Translations under genes and position numbers: made by a program
Part shown: positions 8,678 through 17,538 of the stretch, one piece after another
Layout of the letters: every line of letters begins with the position of its first letter
Position numbering within the stretch: position 1 is the first letter of the stretch
DNA from: an uncultured Spirochaetales bacterium
GTDB lineage: Bacteria > Spirochaetota > Spirochaetia > Sphaerochaetales > Sphaerochaetaceae
Length of the DNA: 64,000 nucleotides
Reading direction: 5' to 3'
NCBI GenBank assembly: GCA_949300325.1
Contig: CASGDQ010000028.1
Coordinates: 1-64,000, forward strand
The notes under the pieces: generated by a model
Seen by the model: the letters and a program-made list of their open reading frames with translations, nothing else
Databases searched by the model: none
Told to the model about the DNA's origin: nothing

Positions 8678-9351
8678 CATCCAAGATAGAACATATACAG
8701 CCCCAGTACGAGAATGAGCAGGCCCAGTATGAATTTCGCAATAGCGGATGCTTTGCTCTTTCGCATTCTCCTGATGAATCCGGTGCCTGTCCCAGCAAGG
8801 ACAGCAAGCACTCCATGCCCGATCGAATAAGAGAGCAGCAGAAGGATTGAATATGCGATATTGTCGCTTGAAGCGGCTAGCACAAGGAGTGCGACGAGAG
8901 CCGGAGTTGCACAGGGAGATGAGAACAATCCTCCGAGCATCCCCGATAAAAGCGCTCCCAGATATCCTCTTTTCGTATTTTTTGCAATCAGGTGTGTGGA
9001 TGGGATGAAATCATAGATTTCCCATGTCTGGAGCGCCATAAGCACCATCAGTATTCCAAGAACTATATACCACCAGGATGAACCCTGGCCGATAAGGGTT
9101 CCTGCAAGAGCGGCGGCTGTTCCCATGGCAGTAAAGACCACTGCGCTCCCTAGTGCAAACACGATCGAGTATGACAGCGCCTTTTTTGTATTCTCTGCCG
9201 CATTGCCCACATAGCCTATGACAAGCGGTATGCTTGATAGGGAGCATGGTGTCATGCTTGTAAGAGCGCCTGCGATAAAGGCTATGAGCGGAGTAAGGTA
9301 TGTGTTTTCCCTGATTATTTCAGATAATGTCTCGAGCAGTCCGTTTATCAT
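8674..9351 (-). CDS. CcdA-type thiol-disulfide electron transporter
   Basis: This 225-residue protein with six hydrophobic helices matches the short CcdA/DsbD-beta family. It has the two membrane-embedded redox cysteines in TPCSLSSIP (near residue 36) and SSPCATPA (near residue 145). CcdA passes electrons from cytosolic thioredoxin to an extracytoplasmic thioredoxin-like partner. The partner is encoded immediately upstream with a 4-base overlap, which makes the pairing strong. The pair probably keeps envelope cysteines reduced. Confidence 0.92.
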   Translation of the reverse strand: MINGLLETLSEIIRENTYLTPLIAFIAGALTSMTPCSLSSIPLVIGYVGNAAENTKKALSYSIVFALGSAVVFTAMGTAAALAGTLIGQGSSWWYIVLGILMVLMALQTWEIYDFIPSTHLIAKNTKRGYLGALLSGMLGGLFSSPCATPALVALLVLAASSDNIAYSILLLLSYSIGHGVLAVLAGTGTGFIRRMRKSKASAIAKFILGLLILVLGLYMFYLGC

Positions 9352-9965
9352 TTGAAAGCTCCCATATCCTCGAAAATCATATACATTTCTTCCTTGCTTA
9401 GGATCCCCTGGTGGCTTGTAAGTGCGAGCTCTCCGCTGTCCTTATAAATATACTGGTAAAAATAAATCTTTCCGGCAACCTCTTCTGAAGGCCTATATGG
9501 GCTTCCATCGGAATAAAAGAAATACTGGGTAGGCACCACCATCGCCGGCAGCCCTCCTGTTCTGGATACATCTTCCCATACATCGGCATATCGTACTGTA
9601 ACTTTCCCGTAAGCCTCTTCATAGAATTCTATCAGATCGGGTTTCATAATCTGGCATGGCCCGCAGGATGCGGCGCCGAAATCAAGAAGCAGCGGCAGGC
9701 CGTGGCTGAAGAATTCCTCCTGATCGAAAGCCGTATATTCCATCGGTATCCGCTCTTGAACGGCCAGCTGTTCCAATTCTGCCTCTTCCTGCGCTTTTTC
9801 CTCCAGATTCTCTTTTGGAGATTCTTGCTGTGGAATTTCTGCAGCAATCTGGACCATATTGTCCGATCCTTTGTTTTTTAATAGCCAAACAGCTCCTATC
9901 AATAGGATTATCAATATCGGTACTATTATTTTGAGTGCTTTTTTCTTGTCCATCTTCCTTTCCAT
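9348..9965 (-). CDS. Membrane-tethered thioredoxin-like protein
   Basis: This 205-residue protein has an N-terminal signal anchor (KIIVPILIILLIGAVWLL), a Glu/Gln-rich linker at about residues 40-75, and a thioredoxin fold with the redox motif ASCGPC and a cis-proline loop VVPTQ. It should sit on the outer face of the inner membrane and receive electrons from the CcdA protein encoded next. ATG at 9965 has no Shine-Dalgarno sequence; a TATAAG on the minus strand lies 9 bases upstream. An ATG four codons later (9953) behind AAGGAAG is an alternative start. Confidence 0.88.
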   Translation of the reverse strand: MERKMDKKKALKIIVPILIILLIGAVWLLKNKGSDNMVQIAAEIPQQESPKENLEEKAQEEAELEQLAVQERIPMEYTAFDQEEFFSHGLPLLLDFGAASCGPCQIMKPDLIEFYEEAYGKVTVRYADVWEDVSRTGGLPAMVVPTQYFFYSDGSPYRPSEEVAGKIYFYQYIYKDSGELALTSHQGILSKEEMYMIFEDMGAFK

Positions 9966-10053
9966 GGTGTCGATCTTATATTCTTGATGAAATTTTGTCT
10001 GTTACCATGTCACGCTTTTCTTGATCTCATGACAGCTCTGAGGTCTTCAAGAC

Positions 10054-10794
10054 TTATAGAAACAGCTCGGCCTGCTTTCTTTCCTTGGCTGTGGCATAAA
10101 GCATTTCTCTTATCCTTTCTTTTCTTTCTTTTGAGATGTCTCTTGCCTTAGCCGGGCAAATGTGCACACATCTCATGCATCCTATGCAGGATGAGGCATC
10201 CGTTTCGCTTGGGTCTTTCAGGCTTATCGCGCCTGCGGGGCAGGAGCTTTGGCAAAGTTTGCATTTTGTGCAGATGCTTTTGTCCGCCTTGATATCCGTT
10301 GCAGATGGCTTTAAAGCCTTGTAGGGCCTGTTTCCTGGAATGTGGAAAGATTCTTTATGATTGGATTCCAATTTCTCCATTATCTTCAGGTAGAAGGAGG
10401 AAAGAAGCTTTTCATCTTCCTCGTCGGGCCTGTTTTGAGCAATTGTTCGGATTATGGAGTGCTCCGCGATTGCAGAGACTGCGGCCAGGATGCTGAAGCC
10501 CCTTTCAGACAGCTTGTCTGACAGCTCAAGCAAGGCATCCTCGTAAGCCCTGTTTCCATATACGATCACCGCTACTGCCTTCGTTTTTTCTGCATGAACC
10601 GCCTCAAGGCGCCTGATTGCAAGATCTGGGCATCTTCCTGCATAACAGGGGAGGGCGATGAACGCCAAATCATCCTTTTTGAGAAAAATGTCTGCGCCTT
10701 TCGAGATATCCACTTCCTCTCCGAACGGGTTCAGCATTTTCAGAGCTTTCCTGGTCCCTCCTGTGGGACTGAAGAAAATATTGTAAGACTTCAA
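10054..10794 (-). CDS. EFR1-family flavodoxin-ferredoxin fusion
   Basis: This 246-residue protein has an N-terminal flavodoxin-like domain with the FMN phosphate loop SPTGGTRK near residue 9, and a C-terminal two-cluster ferredoxin domain. The cluster motifs are CTKCKLCQSSCP and CIGCMRCVHICP (CxxCxxCxxxCP twice). EFR1 proteins are small electron carriers of anaerobes with no settled partner. The start is TTG at 10792-10794, supported by AGGAGG 6 bases upstream. It follows the Crp/Fnr gene by one base, so they form one operon and the regulator probably controls this redox protein. Confidence 0.88.
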   Translation of the reverse strand: MKSYNIFFSPTGGTRKALKMLNPFGEEVDISKGADIFLKKDDLAFIALPCYAGRCPDLAIRRLEAVHAEKTKAVAVIVYGNRAYEDALLELSDKLSERGFSILAAVSAIAEHSIIRTIAQNRPDEEDEKLLSSFYLKIMEKLESNHKESFHIPGNRPYKALKPSATDIKADKSICTKCKLCQSSCPAGAISLKDPSETDASSCIGCMRCVHICPAKARDISKERKERIREMLYATAKERKQAELFL

Positions 10795-10795
10795 T

Positions 10796-11425
10796 TCAAT
10801 CCTCCTTGAAATTCAGCAGCTTGAAATTATTGCGGCTGTATTCTATCAGGCCTTCCTGTTTCATTTTCATCAGTACGAGCGAAAGCGCGCTTCTATCTGT
10901 TGCAAGAAAATCGGCCATCTCCTGCCTGTCCAGATTTATTTTGATGGATGCATTTCCTTGCTTTTGGCACTCATCCTTTAAATAAGATAATACCTTCTCC
11001 TTTATAGTCCTTTGGCTGAGGTGTTCTATCCTTTTTGTAAGATAGAGGTTCCTGTTTGCCAATATTGTGAGGATGTTTATTAGAAGCAGGTTCTCCTTTT
11101 TGACATTCTCAATCGGAAACCAGATTATGCTGCAGTCTGTCTTTGCGCTTATAGTGACAGGGGAAGGGGCGGAGGTAAAAGAAAACGATTCGGCGAACAG
11201 TTCTGTCTCATAGGCGTTCGAGACCAATGTCCCATGTCCTTCGTAATCATATCGGATTATGCTGATTGCTCCTTCCTGCACCTCCCCGAAGCAAGCAACG
11301 CTTTCACCCTTTTCTATGATGATCCCGCCCTTCTTATAAGATTCCTTATAGCAGCCGAGCCTTTCCATCAAGGCCTCCTTGTTTTCGATTCCAGAGAACA
11401 AGGTGTCAGTATTCGATAATATCAT
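10796..11425 (-). CDS. Crp/Fnr family transcription regulator
   Basis: This 209-residue protein has an N-terminal cyclic-nucleotide-like beta-barrel at about residues 20-110 (IIIEKGESVACFGEVQEGAI), a long dimerisation helix, and a C-terminal winged helix-turn-helix. The recognition helix region TDRSALSLVLMKMK lacks the Glu of classic CRP/FNR helices, so a non-classical operator is expected. No N-terminal Cys cluster is seen, so it is not an FNR-type iron-sulfur sensor. The ATG is directly preceded by a 14-bp palindrome that also covers the -10 box, which predicts autorepression. The message appears leaderless. The effector is unknown. Confidence 0.88.
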   Translation of the reverse strand: MILSNTDTLFSGIENKEALMERLGCYKESYKKGGIIIEKGESVACFGEVQEGAISIIRYDYEGHGTLVSNAYETELFAESFSFTSAPSPVTISAKTDCSIIWFPIENVKKENLLLINILTILANRNLYLTKRIEHLSQRTIKEKVLSYLKDECQKQGNASIKINLDRQEMADFLATDRSALSLVLMKMKQEGLIEYSRNNFKLLNFKED

Positions 11426-11439
11426 GTTGTAATTACAAC
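11426..11439. promoter_or_regulatory. Predicted Crp/Fnr operator, perfect 14-bp palindrome
   Basis: GTTGTAATTACAAC is a perfect inverted repeat touching the crp start codon and covering its -10 box. A copy with one altered base lies at 29587-29600 before an ABC transporter. Confidence 0.7.
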
Positions 11440-11460
11440 GGATAATAAGCTGTTTGTCAA
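11426..11460 (-). promoter_or_regulatory. Consensus promoter of the Crp/Fnr gene (leaderless)
   Basis: On the minus strand TTGACA (11455-11460), a 17-base spacer, TGTAAT (11432-11437) and six bases lead directly to the ATG. No Shine-Dalgarno sequence exists. Confidence 0.75.
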
Positions 11461-11485
11461 ATATAAAGGGGGCCGCAGCCCCCTA
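11459..11485 (-). terminator. Terminator of the hslO-rlmKL operon
   Basis: On the minus strand a GGGGGC / GCCCCC stem with a 4-base loop is followed by TTTATATTT. It begins six bases after the rlmKL stop and its tail abuts the crp -35 box. Confidence 0.8.
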
Positions 11486-11490
11486 TGAGA

Positions 11491-13710
11491 TCATTTTCTC
11501 CTGATGATTTTCTTGATCGGCATCCTCACCTTGACCTTGTTTCTGATGAGATAGCATTTATGGCATTTTGGATCTGATAAGAAATCATCGCCGATCGTAT
11601 CCTCGGTTATATCCTTGACTGAATAATCCTCGAAGACCTCCTCATCGAGCTTGAACTTCCTGTAGTTGTTGCTGAAGATGAGAAGCCCGCCCGGAGAAAG
11701 ATGCATAGCAGCAGCCTTGATGAGCTTCCTATGATCCCTCTGCACATCGAAATTGTCCCTTCCTTTGCTGTTGGAGAAGGTGGGAGGATCGCAGAAAATG
11801 AGATCGAACTTGTCATATGTGCCGTAAAGGAAATCCATTACGTCGCTTTTATAAAAGTAATTGTCGATGGTCGATGGATATCCGTTGACCTTCAAATTCT
11901 GCATCGCCCAATCAAGATATGTGGATGAGGCATCCACGGATACGGTCGATACCGCTCCTCCCTTGATCGCATTGAGGGTTGCTGTGCCGGTGTAGCAGAA
12001 AAGGTTCAAGAACCTCTTTCCGTCGCTGACCGACTGGATATAGCTTCTTATCGGCCTGTGGTCAAGGAAGATTCCCGTATCCAGGTAATCGGTGAAATTG
12101 ACAAGTATGTTCAGCCCGTTTTCATGCACGATATTGAAATGGTTGGAGGAGGCCAGGCGTCCGTACTGGTTTTTCCCTTTCTGCTCCTTCCTCTGCTTTA
12201 CATGGATGTCTTCTATGTCTATCCCCGTTGCCCTTTCGGTTGCAAGTATCAGCTCGTGCAGCCTTCTAGCGGCATCATCAGGATCTATTGTCGCCGGCGG
12301 GGCGTATTCGGCCAGGTTTATCCATTTGCCCTCGTAAACATCGATTGCGGCAGAGTACTCCGGCATGTCGGCATCGTATATCCTGTAGCAGGTGACACCC
12401 TGGGCTTCCATCTTCGGCTTGATCGAGGCAAGGTTCTTCATAAGCCGGTTATAAGCCATTTCGGCCCCTTTGCTCAGGCTTTGGCTGAGCCTCTCCTTTT
12501 TCTTCTCAAGGCTCTTTTGCTTAAGCGCTTCCTTTTCCTCTTCGGTGAAGATCGTATAGTGTGCGGCCTGGCAGGCAATCGGTCCGTTGTAGAGGGTGTT
12601 GACCCTCTCCGGTTTCATCGAGATGTTGGATAAAAGCTCGCTTTCAGAACATAGCACGGTCGCTTTCCAGCCCTGGAAGGCCGAAGCCAAGGTGTCGCCG
12701 ATTTTTGTATACAGCTTGTCCATGTCCTCCGTTTTCATCCTCACCCCGTACGGAGGATCTGTGACGATGAATCCCCTTTCAGCAGGCCTTTCCTCCATGG
12801 TATATGATGAAAAATCCTTTATGGAGAATTCTATCAGATCACTGACTCCGGCATTCTTTGCAGCTTCCCGGCTTATTCTTATTGCAACGGGGGAGATGTC
12901 GGAGGCGTAGATTCTTATATCCCGTTCTGAAAGGGCTATACTCCTCTTTTCTTCCGCTTCTGCAATCACCGCATTCCAAAGCTCCTCGTCATAAGAGGGG
13001 AGGCGCTTGAAGGCAAAATCATTTTTCCTGATCAGCCCCGGGGCTGTGGATGATGCCATGAGGGCTGCTTCTATGGCGATAGTGCCCGAGCCGCAGAAGG
13101 GATCGAGGAGCACTCCCGGCACTCCGTCCTGCACGCTCTTTTTCCATTCGCTGCGCGACAGCAGCGCCGCAGCCAGATGCTCCTTTAAAAGGGCCTCGGT
13201 CTGATCTCCTCTGTAGCCTCTTTTCTGAAGCGATTCCCCTGAGAAATCGAGATACCATACAGCCTTTGTCTGATGAATGTGTATGTGCACTGTGATATCG
13301 GGATTGTCGACATCGACATCCGGCCTCATGTCGCCGAATTTTTCCTTGATCCTGTCCACAATGCCGTCCTTGACCTTGAGCGCGGCATAATGCGTGCTAT
13401 TTAGATATGAGCAGCTTTGGACCGTCTTTGTCACCTTCAATGTCTTTTCAGGAGTCAAAAACTCTTCCCATGGGATTTCTTTTGTGGATTCGTACAATTC
13501 GTCAGCGCTGCGTACATCCTCATCATAGTATATTGCCTGCAGAAGGCGGGAGGAAATGCGGGAATTCATGCAGAATTCGTACCCGGTTTTCAGATCGCCG
13601 ACAAATTCGACGCCTGCCTTTGTCTGCCTGAGTTCTGTCGCCCCCGCATTTTCAGCTTCGATCGCCACAAGATCCGATTGGTTTGCCGCGCAGCTTGCAA
13701 AATAGATCAT
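11491..13710 (-). CDS. rlmL: Fused 23S rRNA methyltransferase RlmKL
   Basis: This 739-residue protein has an N-terminal THUMP-type region, an RlmL methyltransferase domain (LLDPFCGSGTIAIEA near residue 205; DPPYG catalytic loop near 320) and a C-terminal RlmK domain (FLNLFCYTGTATLNAI, then DPPTFSNSK). The fusion methylates G2445 (N2) and G2069 (N7) of 23S rRNA by E. coli numbering. The frame is open upstream to 13779, but the conserved start is MIYFASCA at 13710, which also gives a 4-base ATGA overlap with hslO. Length is close to the usual about 700 residues of the fused enzyme. Confidence 0.92.
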   Translation of the reverse strand: MIYFASCAANQSDLVAIEAENAGATELRQTKAGVEFVGDLKTGYEFCMNSRISSRLLQAIYYDEDVRSADELYESTKEIPWEEFLTPEKTLKVTKTVQSCSYLNSTHYAALKVKDGIVDRIKEKFGDMRPDVDVDNPDITVHIHIHQTKAVWYLDFSGESLQKRGYRGDQTEALLKEHLAAALLSRSEWKKSVQDGVPGVLLDPFCGSGTIAIEAALMASSTAPGLIRKNDFAFKRLPSYDEELWNAVIAEAEEKRSIALSERDIRIYASDISPVAIRISREAAKNAGVSDLIEFSIKDFSSYTMEERPAERGFIVTDPPYGVRMKTEDMDKLYTKIGDTLASAFQGWKATVLCSESELLSNISMKPERVNTLYNGPIACQAAHYTIFTEEEKEALKQKSLEKKKERLSQSLSKGAEMAYNRLMKNLASIKPKMEAQGVTCYRIYDADMPEYSAAIDVYEGKWINLAEYAPPATIDPDDAARRLHELILATERATGIDIEDIHVKQRKEQKGKNQYGRLASSNHFNIVHENGLNILVNFTDYLDTGIFLDHRPIRSYIQSVSDGKRFLNLFCYTGTATLNAIKGGAVSTVSVDASSTYLDWAMQNLKVNGYPSTIDNYFYKSDVMDFLYGTYDKFDLIFCDPPTFSNSKGRDNFDVQRDHRKLIKAAAMHLSPGGLLIFSNNYRKFKLDEEVFEDYSVKDITEDTIGDDFLSDPKCHKCYLIRNKVKVRMPIKKIIRRK

Positions 13711-14636
13711 TTCTTTCCTCCCATGATTTCTTCTATTTCCTCTTTCGTGAAGCTGTAGACGCTCGAACAGTTGAAGCATTCGATGTCGAGGGGAAAGCTT
13801 CCGTTTCTGATATCCTCCTTCTCCTTTTCAGGAAGGGAGGCGATATAGTTTTTGAAGCCTTCCTTTGAACATGGGCAGGAGAAGCCCAAAGGCTGTCTTT
13901 CCAGGTGCTTGGGATTGTAATCGGCAAATTCCTTTTCCACATATTCCCTTGCTGAGGCTCCCTCTGAAAGCACCTTTGCCAGGTTCCTCATGTGCCCTGA
14001 TTTTTCCTGGAGGCTGTCAAGGACATCGTCGCCGCATCCGGGCAGAGCCTGCAAAAACAGTCCGCCCGCACCCCATACGCGCGCTTTGTCGTCAAACTGG
14101 ATCGATAAATAAAAAAGGGTGGGTGTCTGTTCGCTTGTCTTGTAATAAAGGGCCAGATCATTTGCAAGATTGCCGTATTCCATCATCACTTGGCCGGTAA
14201 ACGGGCTCTTTGCACCTTCCAGCAGCTTTGTAATGGAAAGGAATCCCGGACCGTAGAGGGGAGAAGTGTCCAAGCTTTCCAAAGGCTTGGAAAGCGGAAT
14301 AGGATTATTGACAAGGTATCCCCTTACAGCACCGCAGGCCCAGGCTTCGATGTTCAGCCCCTTTATCGGGCCGCCGCATTCTATCTGCAGCAATATCCTG
14401 TCGTTGCCCTTTACTGTCGCGCTCAAAAGGGCACCTGCGATATACCCCTGTCCCAATACAAGGGTTTCCAACGGACCGGTCTCATGATTTGCTTTCATCT
14501 GGTTTATCATGCCGGTCGCAGCGGCGGCATAAACGCGCACCTTTTCATCCGCCATTAGGAATATCTCTCTTCCGTCCTCTGGAAGAGAGGCGATGTGCTT
14601 AAGCAGCTCATCGTCTTTGATCAATTTTTTTACCAT
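13707..14636 (-). CDS. hslO: Redox-regulated chaperone Hsp33
   Basis: This Hsp33 has the zinc-binding redox switch near its C-terminus (CPC, then CFNC about 30 residues later: CxC...CxxC), and the family's QGYIAGALL and GCGDDVLDSL segments. Oxidation releases zinc and activates holdase activity. The start is set at ATG 14636 (MVKKLIKDDELL); a TTG 12 codons upstream is open but lacks support. No Shine-Dalgarno sequence is visible and TATAAG lies 9 bases before the ATG, so the leader would be at most a few bases. The gene is coupled to rlmKL. Confidence 0.92.
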   Translation of the reverse strand: MVKKLIKDDELLKHIASLPEDGREIFLMADEKVRVYAAAATGMINQMKANHETGPLETLVLGQGYIAGALLSATVKGNDRILLQIECGGPIKGLNIEAWACGAVRGYLVNNPIPLSKPLESLDTSPLYGPGFLSITKLLEGAKSPFTGQVMMEYGNLANDLALYYKTSEQTPTLFYLSIQFDDKARVWGAGGLFLQALPGCGDDVLDSLQEKSGHMRNLAKVLSEGASAREYVEKEFADYNPKHLERQPLGFSCPCSKEGFKNYIASLPEKEKEDIRNGSFPLDIECFNCSSVYSFTKEEIEEIMGGKK

Positions 14637-14737
14637 GTGGAAAAGCTTATATTCTTTACGATTTTTTTTCAATTGTCAGAGCATTTTGCATATCCCTTCC
14701 AAACTATTGACAAATTAACAGGCATGAGGCATCATTA

Positions 14738-14756
14738 TGATATCAAAAAGATATCA
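14738..14756. promoter_or_regulatory. Inverted repeat between hslO and the SPFH gene
   Basis: TGATATC and GATATCA arms are separated by five A residues; equally, GATATCAAA is directly repeated 11 bases apart. It lies in the divergent promoter region just before the SPFH gene and may bind a regulator, possibly the ribbon-helix-helix protein encoded at 15798. Confidence 0.4.
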
Positions 14757-14776
14757 AATATTCATGGAGGTTTCAG

Positions 14777-15787
14777 ATGAATTTCAATGAAATCAAAGAA
14801 AAAGAGATACAGGGGAAAAGCGGTTATGCCGCGCTTTTCATACTCATTGCGGTCATGGTGCTGTCCATAGCCTTCATAATTTATGCATCGGTGGTTTTCG
14901 AAGAGGAAGAGAATATCGCCTTATATACTCTAGAGATGATACTCTTTATTTTGGTCTTGACCATGGACTGCATAGGTTTTGCAGGCCTAAAGACGGTCAA
15001 GCCGAATGAGGCTTATGTGTTCTCCCTTTTCGGCAAGTATTACGGGACTCTTAAAAAGGAAGGCTTCAGGTTTGTCAATCCGTTTGTCAGCGCTAATTCC
15101 GGCACGAAAAACGATAATAACGGGATGGAAGAGCTGATCGGCGGATTAAAAAAAGGCAGAGCTGGCAGCCAATTGCCCAGAAAGAGCGTATCGATGAGGA
15201 TGCAGACCTTTGCGAACGGCGTGCAGAAGGTCAATGACAGGCTTGGAAATCCGGTCATGGTCGGGGCTATTGTCGTCTGGAGGATAACCGATCCTACTAA
15301 AGCGGTTTTCGTGGTGGACGATTACAAGGAGTTCCTTTCCAATCAGGCGGACAGCATAATACGCAATGTCGCGCGCCTTTATCCATATGACAACATGTCG
15401 GAGGATGAAACTGACATTTCTGCAGACGAGCTCACGCTCCGCGGCTCCAGCCAGGAGATAGCCGACAGGATGAGGGATGAGCTGCAGGATAGGGTGGCCT
15501 CGGCAGGGCTTGAGATAATAGAAGTCAGGATCAACCAGCTTTCATATGCCGAAGAGATAGCGGCGGCTATGCTTCAGCGCCAGCAGGCGGTAGCCATAAT
15601 TGCAGCCAGGAAAAAGATTGTCGAGGGTGCCGTGTCTATGGTGGAGATGGCTCTTGCACAGTTGAAAAACGACAATGTTGTCGATTTCGATGAGGAGAAG
15701 AAAGCGCAGATGGTTTCCAATCTGCTTGTGGTGCTTTGCGGCAACAAGGATGCCCAGCCCGTTGTGAACAGCGGTTCGATATATTGA
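14777..15787 (+). CDS. SPFH/band-7 domain membrane protein
   Basis: This 336-residue protein has two hydrophobic segments in its first about 70 residues, followed by an SPFH (stomatin/prohibitin/flotillin) domain that starts GLKTVKPNEAYVFSLFGKY and includes VGAIVVWRITDPTKAVFVVDDY. A helical C-terminal part (AEEIAAAMLQRQQAVAIIAARK) typically mediates oligomerisation. Such proteins form membrane microdomain scaffolds. GGAGG lies upstream of the ATG. A 54-residue ribbon-helix-helix protein follows 10 bases after the stop, probably in the same operon. Confidence 0.9.
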   Translation: MNFNEIKEKEIQGKSGYAALFILIAVMVLSIAFIIYASVVFEEEENIALYTLEMILFILVLTMDCIGFAGLKTVKPNEAYVFSLFGKYYGTLKKEGFRFVNPFVSANSGTKNDNNGMEELIGGLKKGRAGSQLPRKSVSMRMQTFANGVQKVNDRLGNPVMVGAIVVWRITDPTKAVFVVDDYKEFLSNQADSIIRNVARLYPYDNMSEDETDISADELTLRGSSQEIADRMRDELQDRVASAGLEIIEVRINQLSYAEEIAAAMLQRQQAVAIIAARKKIVEGAVSMVEMALAQLKNDNVVDFDEEKKAQMVSNLLVVLCGNKDAQPVVNSGSIY

Positions 15788-15797
15788 GGTGCCTGTT

Positions 15798-15962
15798 TTG
15801 GATAAGGAAAAGAAACAGGTTCCGCTCCGCATTTCCGCAAAGCTTTACGAGGAGCTTCAGCGTTGGGCCGATGATGAATTCAGAAGCATCAACGGCCAGA
15901 TTGAATATCTTCTCACCGAATGCGTGAAGAAGAGCAGGAATAAGCGGTATAAGGATGAATAG
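15798..15962 (+). CDS. Small Arc/ribbon-helix-helix protein
   Basis: This 54-residue ORF starts at TTG 15798, 10 bases after the SPFH stop, with TGAGGTG upstream as a possible ribosome site. The sequence VPLRISAKLYEELQRWADDEF followed by SINGQIEYLLTECVKK is a classic ribbon-helix-helix: one beta strand with alternating residues, then two helices. Arc-type proteins bind DNA as dimers. Pairing with an SPFH gene recurs in anaerobes (family recollection). It may regulate the operon through the inverted repeat at 14738-14756, which is inference. Confidence 0.8.
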   Translation: MDKEKKQVPLRISAKLYEELQRWADDEFRSINGQIEYLLTECVKKSRNKRYKDE

Positions 15963-16020
15963 TCTTTGCATCTTCAACAAAACTACACATAAAAACATCT
16001 TTTATGGTCTGGTTATGCAG

Positions 16021-16050
16021 TTGATGATGGAGATTGCTTTTGTTTATAGT
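16021..16050 (+). promoter_or_regulatory. Promoter of the tolC-macAB-type operon
   Basis: TTGATG (16021-16026) and TATAGT (16045-16050) are separated by 18 bases. A loose -24/-12-like pattern (TGG at 16010, TTGAT at 16021) overlaps it but lacks the GC of a sigma-54 -12 box. Confidence 0.45.
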
Positions 16051-16072
16051 GAATTAATAGTGGAAAGCGATT

Positions 16073-17521
16073 ATGTTTAAAAGAATAACAGCGGTGGGGC
16101 TCTGCTTGCTGCTTTCTTCTTCTCTTGTTTTTGCCATAGGATATGATGAGATATTGGCTGCGGCGGTCGACAGGAGCTACACAATGAAGAATGCGGAGCT
16201 TACACATCAGAACAATTTGCTGCAGCAGCAATCAGATGATTTGGAGGACGCTCCGGTATGGGCGGTTTCTGTGGAGGCTGCTCCATTCTCATCGAATGAT
16301 ATTTCCAAGGACGGGTTCAAGGTTACAGGACTCACAACCTCCGTAACGCTGCCTAATGACGGAAAAACCAAGATATCCTTCTCTTCACCTTTCAGCATAG
16401 GTTATGGAGAGGGTGCATTCATGATCACTCCGACGGCTTCCGTTTCGCACAAGTTCGATTTCAATTACTTTGATGACGATGTGCTCGATGATTTGACATA
16501 CAGCTACAATCATCTGAGCACCGAGAGGGCTTATCTTGAGGCTCAATACAGTTTTGCAAAAAGCGTCGTGCAGATGCTCAGCCAGATTGTCACGCTGGAA
16601 AAGAACATAAGAAACCTTGAGTATCAGATAGAAGTCACAGAAAAGGATTTAAGCAATCAGCTTGCTTTGAAAAAGACGAGCGAAACGAGCATAACCTACC
16701 AAAGGGCAAAACTCGATCTTGATAGAAATAAATCCAGTCTTGATACCTACATGGATCAATTGAAAAGCGCTAAGGCCCAGTTTGAGACCAGCACGGGTCT
16801 TGTCTGGGACGGCGTGGAGAACATACCTGAGCCTGAATTGCTATTGGAAAAGGTTGAGCAGGGCAATACAAGCGTGATGATAACTGGGCTGGATGCTTCA
16901 ATAGCCGCTCAGAAGGTGGAGCAGCAGGAAAAGCTGATGAATCCCAGTGCGCTCACTCTTTCCGGTTCTGCAGGGTTCGAATACTTCAATGATGCGGCGC
17001 AGAATTCCGGTATTGCCGCAGCTCTCGAGCGTAAGACAGAAAACCGGATCATAGCCGATGTCGGTGCAACGTATTCGGGCAAGAACTGGAGCGTAGGTGC
17101 GACATTCGGTGCCTCCACCCATCCCATTAACATAAACATCACCCCGTCCTTGACCATTACAGGAAGCTGGACCAGCAATAATTCCTCTGAAAAGGACAGG
17201 CTTGCTCTCGAGCAGCTGAGAAATGATGCCATAAAGGCGAACAACAGCTATCTCGACAGCTTGACCAATTACAATATAAATGCCATGAGCCTTTCAAACA
17301 GCATCATGAGCTATCAGTTTGAATATAAGCAGATGCAGGATAACGAAAAATATTATCAGGCTGCGCTTGATTTTGAAAAAACAATGTTTGAAAAGGGTCT
17401 GAATACACAGGACGATGTGGATGCTGCGGCCTTCAATCTCGAGCTTGCAGGCTATGACAGGACTCTGATCCTGCTCAAGGGCATGGAACTTGAATATGAT
17501 CTTTACATATTTTCTTTATGA
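16073..17521 (+). CDS. TolC-like outer-membrane efflux protein
   Basis: This 482-residue protein has a signal peptide ending VFAIG and long amphipathic helices in two repeats: about residues 135-240 (EAQYSFAKSVVQMLSQIVTLEKNI) and 385-480. This is the layout of TolC outer-membrane channel monomers, though sequence conservation is low, as usual in spirochaetes. It heads an operon with a MacA-like adaptor, ATPase, permease and two-component system, so it should be the exit duct of a tripartite ABC exporter. Confidence 0.85.
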   Translation: MFKRITAVGLCLLLSSSLVFAIGYDEILAAAVDRSYTMKNAELTHQNNLLQQQSDDLEDAPVWAVSVEAAPFSSNDISKDGFKVTGLTTSVTLPNDGKTKISFSSPFSIGYGEGAFMITPTASVSHKFDFNYFDDDVLDDLTYSYNHLSTERAYLEAQYSFAKSVVQMLSQIVTLEKNIRNLEYQIEVTEKDLSNQLALKKTSETSITYQRAKLDLDRNKSSLDTYMDQLKSAKAQFETSTGLVWDGVENIPEPELLLEKVEQGNTSVMITGLDASIAAQKVEQQEKLMNPSALTLSGSAGFEYFNDAAQNSGIAAALERKTENRIIADVGATYSGKNWSVGATFGASTHPININITPSLTITGSWTSNNSSEKDRLALEQLRNDAIKANNSYLDSLTNYNINAMSLSNSIMSYQFEYKQMQDNEKYYQAALDFEKTMFEKGLNTQDDVDAAAFNLELAGYDRTLILLKGMELEYDLYIFSL

Positions 17522-17538
17522 TCAGGTAGGTGGTTTTT

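Noticed and set aside
16095-16110. Sigma-54-like TGG-N8-TTGCT pattern
   Set aside because: It lies inside the signal-peptide coding region of the TolC-like gene and lacks the CAC of the -24 box.
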